From positions 62,001 to 126,000 of the forward strand of contig DASCQF010000038.1 of assembly GCA_036012905.1 (NCBI GenBank): a DNA stretch of 64,000 bases. Direction: 5' to 3'. The notes under the pieces were generated by a model. That model had not been told where the DNA came from and ran no database searches. It was given only the letters and a program-made list of their open reading frames with translations. Below, piece by piece: positions 1 through 7,251 of the stretch (positions within the stretch are counted from its first letter, which is position 1; the number at the start of each line of letters is the position of its first letter). The stretch is from NP936 sp002726085. Its GTDB lineage: Bacteria; Acidobacteriota; Vicinamibacteria; Vicinamibacterales; UBA8438. A program made the position numbers and the translations under genes.

Positions 1-1
1 C

Positions 2-259
2 GGGTGTCTGATCCGCGGCGAGACGCCGCACTTCGACATCATCGCCTCGGCTGTGGCGCACGGCATCGCCGAAGCGGCGATGGACAGTGGGACGCCGATG
101 ACGTTCGGGGTGCTCACGACCAACTCGGCCGAGGAGGCGTTGGCGCGCGCAGCGGACGGTCCGTCGAACAAGGGTCGGGAGGCGGCCGAGGCGGCGCTGG
201 CGATGATCCGGCTGTTCCGGCAGCTCACGCCCCCCGTCGTGCCGGAGCTCGGTGGGTGA
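2..259 (+). CDS. ribH: 6,7-dimethyl-8-ribityllumazine synthase, C-terminal part
   Basis: Penultimate step of riboflavin synthesis: it condenses 5-amino-6-ribitylaminouracil with 3,4-dihydroxy-2-butanone 4-phosphate in the cytoplasm. The gene is cut by the window start, leaving 85 codons. The visible part opens with GCLIRGETPHFD, the family motif that contains the catalytic histidine, and continues with FGVLTTNSAEEALARA and an NKGREAAEAALAM helix, all typical of the lumazine synthase C-terminus. Its TGA stop overlaps the GTG start of nusB (GTGA), so the two are almost certainly cotranscribed; ribH-nusB is a common bacterial pair. Confidence 0.93.
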   Translation, partial: GCLIRGETPHFDIIASAVAHGIAEAAMDSGTPMTFGVLTTNSAEEALARAADGPSNKGREAAEAALAMIRLFRQLTPPVVPELGG

Positions 260-717
260 GTGCGGCCCGGTCCGTTCGCGACGACCGCCATCGTGGCCGC
301 GTGGCTGCGCTTCAGTTGCTCTACCAGCGGGAGGTCGGTGGTGCGGTCGGGACGGAGCTCGACGAGGCGGTGGACCGCTACTGGGTCGAGCATCCGGCAC
401 CCGAGGCCCGTCAGCTGTTCGCGACCGGTCTGCTGCAGGGCGCGATCGAGGCGCGCGACCGGATCGACCCGCTCATCGAGTCTGCCGCAGACAACTGGCG
501 CCTCTCGCGGATGGCGGTGGTGGACCGGACCATTCTGCGACTGGCGGTCTACGAGCTGTTGGCCGCCGTGACGCCCCCGGCCGTCGTGATTGACGAGGCG
601 CTGGAGCTGGCCAAGACATTCAGCGGCGACCAGTCCGCTCGCTTCGTCAACGGCGTGCTCGACGCCGTCAAGCGCACCCTGGAGGAGGGGGCCGACACGC
701 CGAAGCCCAAAGCCTAA
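256..717 (+). CDS. nusB: Transcription antitermination factor NusB
   Basis: RNA-binding all-helical protein that, with S10 (NusE), promotes rRNA antitermination. I start at GTG 256, which overlaps the ribH stop and gives 153 residues, the usual family size; a longer reading upstream only repeats ribH sequence out of frame. Family hallmarks are RVAALQLLYQ near the N-terminus, the central VVDRTILRLAVYELL helix and the C-terminal INDEALELAKTFSGDQSARFVNGVLD-like region (here beginning VVIDEALELAKTF). The last residues (PKPKA) are encoded by the first units of an AAAGCCC-type repeat that continues past the stop. Confidence 0.93.
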   Translation: MSAARSVRDDRHRGRVAALQLLYQREVGGAVGTELDEAVDRYWVEHPAPEARQLFATGLLQGAIEARDRIDPLIESAADNWRLSRMAVVDRTILRLAVYELLAAVTPPAVVIDEALELAKTFSGDQSARFVNGVLDAVKRTLEEGADTPKPKA

Positions 718-775
718 AGCCCGTAGCCCGTAGCCCGTAGTCTGTAGGCCGTAGCCTGTAGCCAAAAGCCCAAAC
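702..775. repeat. AAAGCCC / CGTAGCC degenerate short tandem repeat
   Basis: A run of 6-7 bp units: AAGCCC, AAAGCC, then CCGTAGC repeated about six times with small changes, ending AAAAGCCCAAAC. It begins inside the last codons of nusB, supplies its TAA stop, and fills the gap to lysS. Related tracts occur at 2449-2482 and 57178-57202. No promoter or terminator is evident in it. Confidence 0.8.
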
Positions 776-787
776 GCAGACCTATCC

Positions 788-2350
788 ATGTCCGAACATC
801 GAGAGAGTGACCAGCTCGCACAGCGGCGCGCCAACTTGGCGGCGCTCGTCGCCCTCGGAGTGCCGGCCTACCCGCACACATTTCGCAGCACCGACACGGC
901 TTCGGCGATCGTCACCGCGCATGGTGACACCAGTGGCGACGATCTGGATACCGCGCAGATCCAGACCATGACGGCTGGCCGGATTCTGATGATCCGAAGC
1001 TTTGGCAAGGCCAAGTTCCTCGTCATCTCCGACGGGGCGTCTCGGCTGCAGGTCTATCTGAGGCAGGATGCCTTGTCGGAGCGGGACTTCGCGGTCGCGG
1101 CACTGCTCGACATCGGCGATCTCATCGGGGTCGAGGGGCGGCTGTTCAGAACGCGGACCAAAGAGCTCACCGTCTGGGTCGCTCGACTCGAGTTTCTCGC
1201 CAAATGCTTCGTGCCGCTGCCTGAAAAATGGCATGGGCTGACCGATGTCGAGACCCGGTACCGACAACGGTATGTGGACCTGATCGTCAATCCGGACTCG
1301 CGGCGCGTCTTCGAGGTACGCGCACGGGTGATGACCGCGATCCGGGCTTTCTTGGTCGACCGCGATTTTCTCGAGGTCGAGACGCCGATGATGCAGCCGG
1401 TCGCCGGTGGCGCACTGGCGCGACCGTTCGTCACGCATCACAACGCTCAGGACATGCAGCTCTATTTGCGGATCGCACCCGAGCTGTATCTCAAGCGGCT
1501 GGTCGTCGGCGGGGTCGAACGGGTCTTCGAGATCAATCGTAACTTCAGGAATGAAGGGATCTCGACCCAACACAACCCGGAATTCACCATGCTGGAGTTC
1601 TATCAGGCCTATGGCGACTACCGGGACCTGATGACGATGACCGAGCAGTTGCTATCGACCGTCGCGCGCGAGGTCACCGGGGGCGACGACCTGCGGTTTG
1701 GCGGGCAGAGCGTCTCGTTCCGCCCGCCGTATCGGCGTCTGACGCTCCGGCAGGCTGTGTGCGAGGCGGTCACAGAAAAACTCGGTGCGGCCGTCTTCGA
1801 ACAGGATCTCCGGACACGGGAGACCGTGGTGGCCTTGTCCACGCGGCTTGGACTCGACCCGCGGCCAGACCAGGGGCCGGGCAAGATCACGATCGAAATA
1901 TTCGAGGCACTGTGTGAGCGTGCGCTCGTGCAGCCGACCTTCATTCACGACTTTCCGACCGAGGTGTCGCCGCTGTCCAAGCAGCGTGACGACGACCCGG
2001 ACACCGTGGAGCGGTTCGAGCTGTTCGCGGCCGGCATGGAGCTGGCCAATGCGTTCAGCGAGCTCAACGACCCGATCGAGCAACGCCGCCGGTTCGAGGC
2101 CCAGCTGTGCAATCGCGAGGGAGGGGACCTCGAGGCACATCAGATGGACGAGGATTACATCCGGGCGCTCGAATACGGTCTCCCGCCCACGGCGGGTGAA
2201 GGTGTTGGGATCGACCGGCTCGTGATGGTGTTGACCGACAGCCCCTCGATTCGCGATGTGATTCTGTTTCCCCTCATGCGGTCCAAGCAGGCCGGTGAGC
2301 AGGCGGCACCGGACGAGGCCTCCGGCGGCGAATCGAGTGCAGCCGAATGA
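788..2350 (+). CDS. lysS: Lysyl-tRNA synthetase, class II
   Basis: Charges tRNA-Lys with lysine in the cytoplasm. The 520-residue product has the normal order: an N-terminal OB-fold anticodon domain (around residues 60-150, with GRILMIRSFGKAKFLVISD), then the class II catalytic core. Motif 1 lies near residue 195 (FLEVETPMMQ), motif 2 near 250 (RNFRNEGISTQHNPEFTMLE, diagnostic for LysRS) and motif 3 near 470 (GVGIDRLVMVLTDSPSIRDV). The C-terminus carries a short acidic Ala/Glu/Ser-rich tail of about 20 residues beyond motif 3. It follows nusB after a repeat-filled gap of 70 bp. Confidence 0.97.
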   Translation: MSEHRESDQLAQRRANLAALVALGVPAYPHTFRSTDTASAIVTAHGDTSGDDLDTAQIQTMTAGRILMIRSFGKAKFLVISDGASRLQVYLRQDALSERDFAVAALLDIGDLIGVEGRLFRTRTKELTVWVARLEFLAKCFVPLPEKWHGLTDVETRYRQRYVDLIVNPDSRRVFEVRARVMTAIRAFLVDRDFLEVETPMMQPVAGGALARPFVTHHNAQDMQLYLRIAPELYLKRLVVGGVERVFEINRNFRNEGISTQHNPEFTMLEFYQAYGDYRDLMTMTEQLLSTVAREVTGGDDLRFGGQSVSFRPPYRRLTLRQAVCEAVTEKLGAAVFEQDLRTRETVVALSTRLGLDPRPDQGPGKITIEIFEALCERALVQPTFIHDFPTEVSPLSKQRDDDPDTVERFELFAAGMELANAFSELNDPIEQRRRFEAQLCNREGGDLEAHQMDEDYIRALEYGLPPTAGEGVGIDRLVMVLTDSPSIRDVILFPLMRSKQAGEQAAPDEASGGESSAAE

Positions 2351-2448
2351 TCTCGCACGGCGTGGGTGTGTGTTAAGGGCAACCGGATGCCGTGCCGACA
2401 ACGTCTGTAGAGTGTAGAGGCACAGTGCGCCCGTGAGTCTGGAGTGCC

Positions 2449-2482
2449 CGAAACCCGTAGCCCGAAACCCGCAGCCCAAGAA
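2449..2482. repeat. CCCGAAACCCGTAGC-type short repeat
   Basis: Alternating CCCGAAACC and CGTAGCC/CGCAGCC units directly upstream of the permease gene. Same family as the tract after nusB. It occupies the place where a ribosome binding site for the gene at 2491 would be expected, and no good one is visible. Confidence 0.6.
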
Positions 2483-2490
2483 CTACGCCG

Positions 2491-3729
2491 ATGACCCCAC
2501 CCTTCGAGCTCTACATCGCCACCCGGTATCTGCTCGCGCGACGCCGTCAGGCGTTCATCTCTCTCATCTCGCTGGTCTCGACGGGCGGGGTCGCCGTTGG
2601 CGTCATGGCGCTCGTCATCGCGATGGCGTTGATGACCGGCATGCAGCAGGACATACGCGACAAGCTCATCGGCGCCCAAGCGCACGTCTATGTCTACAAG
2701 ATCACGGGCGGTGGGTTCGACGACTATCGCGAAGAAGCGGATCGGCTGATGACCGTGCCGGGCGTGGTCGGCGCGGCGCCGTCGATCTCCGGCCGCGCGG
2801 TCGCCACGACCTCCGGTATTGAAGCGTTCGTCTCGCTCAAGGGAATTGACATCGACCTCGAGGGCCAGGTCACCGACCTGGACGACTCTGTCCTTCACGG
2901 GAGCCTGGCGGCGCTGCGCGAGGACCACGACGCGGTGCTCGGCGGTGTGGTCATCGGCGAGGATCTCGCACTGCAGCTTGGGGCGTTCGTGGGCGACACG
3001 GTGAGAGTTCTGACACCGCAGGGCTCGACGCTCTCGCCGATGGGTATGGTCCCGCGGATGCGCCCGCTGAAGGTGGTCGGCATCTTCAGTCTCGGGCTCT
3101 ACGAATACGACAACGCCTACGGCTTCGTCACGTTGGATGTCGCCAGGCAGCTGTTCAGGAAAGACCGCGTGGACACGATGCAACTCCGCATAGCGGACCT
3201 CGACGACGCCCCCGCCGTGGCGCGCGCCGTGACCGATACGCTGGGCGCCGGGTATCTGGCGGAGGATTGGGGGCGGCTGAATCAGGCGCTGTTCTCAGCG
3301 CTGTGGCTCGAAAAAATGGCGATTGGCATCACCATCGGACTCATCATGATGGTCGCGGCCCTCAATATAGTCGCGTCGCTGATTCTGCTCGTCATGGAGA
3401 AGAGCCGGGACATCGCGATCCTCAAGACCATGGGGGCCACGAGTCGGAGCATCAGGCGAATCTTCGTCCTGCAGGGTGGCGTAATAGGGGTAGTCGGCAC
3501 GCTGGTCGGCGCGGTGAGTGGACTGGTCGTCTCGTATGTGGCTGACCGGTATCAGCTGATTCAGATTCCGATGGACGTCTACAACATCGCCTGGGTTCCG
3601 TTTCGGATCGAGCCGCTCGACTTCCTGCTCGTGGTGACGACGGCCGTGCTCGTCTGTCTCGTGGCGACCATTTATCCGTCTCGTCAGGCGTCCCGTCTCG
3701 ACCCGGCCGAGGCATTGAGATACGAATAG
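2491..3729 (+). CDS. lolC: LolC/LolE-type lipoprotein-releasing ABC permease
   Basis: Inner-membrane FtsX-family permease that, with LolD, releases outer-membrane lipoproteins to LolA. The 412-residue protein has the standard plan: an N-terminal membrane helix (about residues 28-52, VAVGVMALVIAMALM), a large periplasmic domain, and three C-terminal helices, the first within KMAIGITIGLIMMVAALN and the last within DFLLVVTTAVLVCLVATIYPS. The segment MEKSRDIAILKTMGA after the second helix is the conserved coupling loop. Only one permease gene is present, so it may act as a homodimer (LolF-like) or pair with a LolE encoded elsewhere. lolD follows after a 200-bp repeat-containing gap. Confidence 0.93.
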   Translation: MTPPFELYIATRYLLARRRQAFISLISLVSTGGVAVGVMALVIAMALMTGMQQDIRDKLIGAQAHVYVYKITGGGFDDYREEADRLMTVPGVVGAAPSISGRAVATTSGIEAFVSLKGIDIDLEGQVTDLDDSVLHGSLAALREDHDAVLGGVVIGEDLALQLGAFVGDTVRVLTPQGSTLSPMGMVPRMRPLKVVGIFSLGLYEYDNAYGFVTLDVARQLFRKDRVDTMQLRIADLDDAPAVARAVTDTLGAGYLAEDWGRLNQALFSALWLEKMAIGITIGLIMMVAALNIVASLILLVMEKSRDIAILKTMGATSRSIRRIFVLQGGVIGVVGTLVGAVSGLVVSYVADRYQLIQIPMDVYNIAWVPFRIEPLDFLLVVTTAVLVCLVATIYPSRQASRLDPAEALRYE

Positions 3730-3730
3730 G

Positions 3731-3902
3731 GCAGAAGTCAGAAGGCGGAAGTCAGAAGGCAGAACGAAACCCGAGGCTTCGCATCATCGTTTGAGTGCTC
3801 GACTGATCGTGTCTGACTCGCGTGCCCGGCCCTGGAAGTGAGAAATGCCGCGTAGCATCCTGCTCACTCCTGACTTCTACCTTCTGACTTCTGACTTCTG
3901 CG
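3731..3902. repeat. Inverted pair of GAAGTCAGAAG repeats between lolC and lolD
   Basis: The left arm (3731-3765) is a run of GCAGAAGTCAGAAGGC-like units. The right arm (3869-3902) is the same family in the opposite orientation (CTGACTTCTACCTTCTGAC and onward). About 100 bp separate them, including CCCGAGGCTTCGCATC, which resembles the hairpin cap of the related elements at 12.0, 13.9 and 30.8 kb. The arms could pair in RNA. Whether this separates lolC and lolD transcription cannot be judged. Confidence 0.7.
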
Positions 3903-3930
3903 TCGAGAATTCCTAGACCGCGTTTCCCTC

Positions 3931-4605
3931 ATGCCTTTCCTCGATGTGCGTGCGCTTTACAAGACCTACACCGTGGGCGACCGGCAGCTGCCCGTGTTGC
4001 GGGGGCTCGATCTGGCCGTCGAGAAGGGCGAAATGGTTGCCATCGTCGGGGCCTCGGGAGTGGGCAAGAGCACGCTGCTGCAGCTGGTCGGCGGACTCGA
4101 CCGGACCGACGGCGGCACGATCCGGATCGGCGACACCGACATGACGCAGGCGGACGACGACGCCCGGGTCACGTTCCGCAACCGGCAGGTCGGGTTCGTC
4201 TTTCAATTTCATCATCTGTTGCCGGAGTTCACGGCAGTGGAGAATGTGGCGATGCCGCTACGAATTGCCCGGGTGACCCCGCAGGTAGCTCAGCCGCGAG
4301 CCGAGGCCCTGCTCGAGGAGGTCGGGCTCGGCGAACGGGTGTCACATCATCCCGGGATGCTGTCGGGCGGCGAGCAACAACGCGTCGCGGTTGCGCGCGC
4401 CCTGGTCATGAAGCCGGCGCTGTTGCTGGCCGATGAGCCGACCGGCGACCTCGACGAACAGACCGGTGAAGAACTACATGCTCTGGTGCGCCGGATGCAC
4501 ACAGCCCACGGATTGACGTCGCTCATCGCGACCCACAACATGCGGCTCGCCCGATCTTGTGACCGCCTGCTGCAGCTCGAGGACGGTCGTCTGCATCCGG
4601 GGTGA
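3931..4605 (+). CDS. lolD: Lipoprotein-releasing system ATP-binding protein LolD
   Basis: Cytoplasmic ATPase that powers lipoprotein extraction by the LolC/E permease. The 224-residue protein has Walker A GASGVGKST (about residues 39-47), the Q-loop FQFHHLLPEFTAVENV, the ABC signature LSGGEQQR (about 142-149), Walker B LLLADEPTGDLD (about 163-174) and the switch histidine in IATHNMRLA. FQFHHLLPEFTA is the form typical of LolD rather than FtsE or MacB. Encoded just downstream of its permease in the same direction. Confidence 0.95.
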   Translation: MPFLDVRALYKTYTVGDRQLPVLRGLDLAVEKGEMVAIVGASGVGKSTLLQLVGGLDRTDGGTIRIGDTDMTQADDDARVTFRNRQVGFVFQFHHLLPEFTAVENVAMPLRIARVTPQVAQPRAEALLEEVGLGERVSHHPGMLSGGEQQRVAVARALVMKPALLLADEPTGDLDEQTGEELHALVRRMHTAHGLTSLIATHNMRLARSCDRLLQLEDGRLHPG

Positions 4606-4693
4606 TGGCAGAGGCTGCGCAAGATTCCCGTAAACTATTGCGGTGTCAAGCACTTTCGGGACAGGTCCGGTCCTCTTGCCGGGAGCTTTGCCA

Positions 4694-4699
4694 TATAAT
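4694..4699 (+). promoter_or_regulatory. Candidate -10 box upstream of clpC
   Basis: A perfect TATAAT lies 42 bp before the ATG chosen for clpC. The -35 region is weak: TTGCCG is only 12 bp away and nothing better is seen at 16-18 bp. No CtsR heptamer or CIRCE-type inverted repeat was seen nearby. The predicted leader is about 35 nt. Confidence 0.45.
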
Positions 4700-4741
4700 G
4701 CGGACAAGGCCACCTGGACGGCCGTGACCGCGGGGACACCG

Positions 4742-7186
4742 ATGTTCGAGCGTTACACAGAGCGGGCCCGTCGGGTGCTGTTCTTCGCCCGCTACGAGGC
4801 GAGTCAGCTCGGGAGCATCTCTATCGAGACCGAGCACCTGCTGCTTGGGCTGATACGGGAAGGCAAGGGGCTGACGAGCCGCATCTTTGCACGCTCGCAC
4901 CTCTCGCTCGAGGGGATCCGCAAGGAGATCGAAGGGCGCACCGTTTTTCGGGAGAAAGTGTCGACGTCGGTGGAGATCCCGTTCAGCACCGAGACCAAAC
5001 GCGTCCTGCAGTTCGCCGCCGAGGAGGCGGACCGGCTGCTGCACAACTACGTGGGGACCGAGCATCTGCTGCTCGGCATCCTTCGCGAGGAGCGCAGCGC
5101 GGCGGCGTCGCTCCTGTTCGAGAAAGGGATGCGTCTGAACACGGTTCGCGAAGATATCGTCCAGTTGCTGAACGAGAAGACGACACTCACGCGAGTGAAG
5201 GAAACCCCCCTGCTGGCGGAATTCAGTCGCGATCTGACCGAGAGCGCGATGAAGAACCTGCTCGACCCGCTGGTCGGTCGGACGAGTGAGCTCGAACGGG
5301 TGCAGCAAGTGCTCTGTCGCCGCACGAAGAACAATGCGGTGCTGATCGGCGAGCCTGGCGTCGGCAAGACCGCCATCGTCGAGGGGCTCGCCCAACGCAT
5401 TGTGTGTGGGGATGTGCCGCACTTTCTCGCCGACAAGCGGATTCTGGCGCTCGACATTTCGCTCATCGTCGCCGGCACCAAGTATCGCGGGCAGTTCGAG
5501 GAGCGGCTCAAGGCGATCATGAAGGAGGTGACGGAGAACCCGAACTTCATCATCTTCATCGATGAGTTGCACACGCTCGTGGGCGCCGGGTCCGCTGAGG
5601 GGTCCCTCGATGCGGCGAACATCTTGAAGCCGGCGCTGTCGCGAGGCGAGATTCGCTGTATCGGGGCGACCACCCCGGCCGAGTATCGGAAGTACATCGA
5701 GAAGGACCGGTCGCTCGAGCGCCGGTTTCAGTCCGTCAACGTTGCGCCCCCTGACGAGAGTGAGGCGCTGGAGGTGCTGCTCGGGGTGAAGGACCGCTAT
5801 CAGAGTTTCCACCACGTCGAATACACGACGGAGGCGCTCGAGGCGGCGGTCTATCAATCCAGTCGCTACATCACCGAGCGGTTTTTGCCAGACAAGGCGA
5901 TCGACTTGATCGACGAAGCGGGCTCTCGGGCCAAGCTGCGAGAGGCGGGTTTGAGCGAGGAATTCGGTGACATCAACCGCAACATTCGAGTGGCCGTCGA
6001 GCAGATGGAGAGCGCCGCGGCGCAGAAGGACTTCGAGAAGGCACAGTTCTTCAAGGAGCAGGAGGTCATCTCGCGCGAGAAGCTCCAGTGTGTGCGTGAG
6101 AAGTTCGACGTCAAGGCCGGGTCGCGTCCCATCGAAGTCGGCAAACAGGACATCGACCAAGTGGTGTCCACCTGGACCGGCGTGCCGTTGACCTCGATCA
6201 ACCAGGACGAAAGCGACAAGCTGCTCCGAATGGAGGCCGAGCTCCACCGGCGGGTGATCAGCCAGGATCCCGCGATCTCGGCGCTGGCGCGCGCCATCCG
6301 GCGGTCTCGCGCTGGGCTCAAATCGCCGGCCCGGCCCGTGGGTAGTTTCGTGTTTCTCGGCCCGACCGGAGTCGGGAAGACCGAGCTGGCGCGCGCCCTG
6401 GCGAACTTCCTGTTCGGTAGCGATGGTGCGCTGATCCGGTTCGACATGTCCGAGTATATGGAGAAGCACTCGGTGTCGAAGCTGATCGGGTCGCCACCCG
6501 GCTACGTGGGTCATGAGGAAGGCGGCCAGCTGACCGAAAAGGTCAAGCGCAACCCGTACTCCGTCGTGTTGCTCGACGAGATCGAGAAGGCGCATCCCGA
6601 CCTCTTCAATATCCTCCTGCAGGTGTTCGAAGACGGCCAGCTGACCGACGGGCTCGGAAATCGCGTCAATTTCAAGAACGCGATCATCATCATGACCTCG
6701 AACATCGGGGCCCGCTTCATTCAGAAGAAGGCCTCGTTCGGGTTCCAGCCGTCGGACATCAAGGAGGTCCAGCGCAGCGTGGCCGACATGGTCCTGGGCG
6801 AGGTCAAACGGACGTTCAATCCCGAGTTCGTGAATCGGGTCGATGAGATCATCGTGTTCGAGGCGCTCGTCGATGACGACCTGCGACGGATCACCGCGAT
6901 GCTCGTCGACCAGTTGAACGCGCATCTCGTCGACCGAAAGCTCCATATCACCTTGACCGAGGACGTGATCGACTGGGTCATCGACCTGACGTGTAAAGAC
7001 CGCTCCTATGGGGCGCGGCCCTTGCGCCGGGCGATTCAGCGGTACGTCGAAGACCCGCTCTCCGAAGAGCTGATTCGAGGGCGCCTACAGGGTGGCGCGA
7101 TCGAGGTGTATCTCGACGGGGGTGAGCTGACCTATCGGGATGCCGAACGAACCTATACCGGCCGTCGGCTGGCGGCGAGCGTCTAA
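4742..7186 (+). CDS. clpC: ATP-dependent Clp protease ATP-binding subunit ClpC
   Basis: Hsp100/AAA+ unfoldase that feeds substrates to ClpP. I start at ATG 4742 (MFERYTERARRVLFFARYEA), the canonical ClpC N-terminus; a longer frame from GTG 4643 would run through the promoter. The 814-residue protein has two Clp-N repeats (residues 1-145), AAA1 with Walker A GEPGVGKT near 203, a middle domain with a UVR-type helix (QKDFEKAQFFKEQE near 427), and AAA2 with GPTGVGKT near 540 and FDMSEYMEKHSVSKLIGSPP. It ends soon after the C-terminal small domain. The Gram-positive ctsR-mcsAB neighbours are absent. Confidence 0.97.
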   Translation: MFERYTERARRVLFFARYEASQLGSISIETEHLLLGLIREGKGLTSRIFARSHLSLEGIRKEIEGRTVFREKVSTSVEIPFSTETKRVLQFAAEEADRLLHNYVGTEHLLLGILREERSAAASLLFEKGMRLNTVREDIVQLLNEKTTLTRVKETPLLAEFSRDLTESAMKNLLDPLVGRTSELERVQQVLCRRTKNNAVLIGEPGVGKTAIVEGLAQRIVCGDVPHFLADKRILALDISLIVAGTKYRGQFEERLKAIMKEVTENPNFIIFIDELHTLVGAGSAEGSLDAANILKPALSRGEIRCIGATTPAEYRKYIEKDRSLERRFQSVNVAPPDESEALEVLLGVKDRYQSFHHVEYTTEALEAAVYQSSRYITERFLPDKAIDLIDEAGSRAKLREAGLSEEFGDINRNIRVAVEQMESAAAQKDFEKAQFFKEQEVISREKLQCVREKFDVKAGSRPIEVGKQDIDQVVSTWTGVPLTSINQDESDKLLRMEAELHRRVISQDPAISALARAIRRSRAGLKSPARPVGSFVFLGPTGVGKTELARALANFLFGSDGALIRFDMSEYMEKHSVSKLIGSPPGYVGHEEGGQLTEKVKRNPYSVVLLDEIEKAHPDLFNILLQVFEDGQLTDGLGNRVNFKNAIIIMTSNIGARFIQKKASFGFQPSDIKEVQRSVADMVLGEVKRTFNPEFVNRVDEIIVFEALVDDDLRRITAMLVDQLNAHLVDRKLHITLTEDVIDWVIDLTCKDRSYGARPLRRAIQRYVEDPLSEELIRGRLQGGAIEVYLDGGELTYRDAERTYTGRRLAASV

Positions 7187-7251
7187 TATCGAAAGAGTGT
7201 GTGTGTCAGGCGTGCATGTGGGTTGGATCACATGCGCAGGCAGGAAGATCT

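Noticed and set aside
782..1573. 263-codon minus-strand frame opposite lysS
   Set aside because: Shadow of lysS; the plus frame carries all class II synthetase motifs.
4643..4741. 33-codon N-terminal extension of clpC from GTG 4643
   Set aside because: ClpC proteins begin at the MFERYTERA stretch encoded from 4742, and the extension covers the TATAAT box.
4646..6946. Long 766-codon open frame on the minus strand opposite clpC
   Set aside because: It is the antisense shadow of a highly conserved gene in GC-rich DNA; the translation is Leu/Arg/His-rich with no family motif. The same applies to long minus frames opposite bamA (7228-9372), the fabF-etfB region (28667-30850) and ETF-QO (31799-33418).
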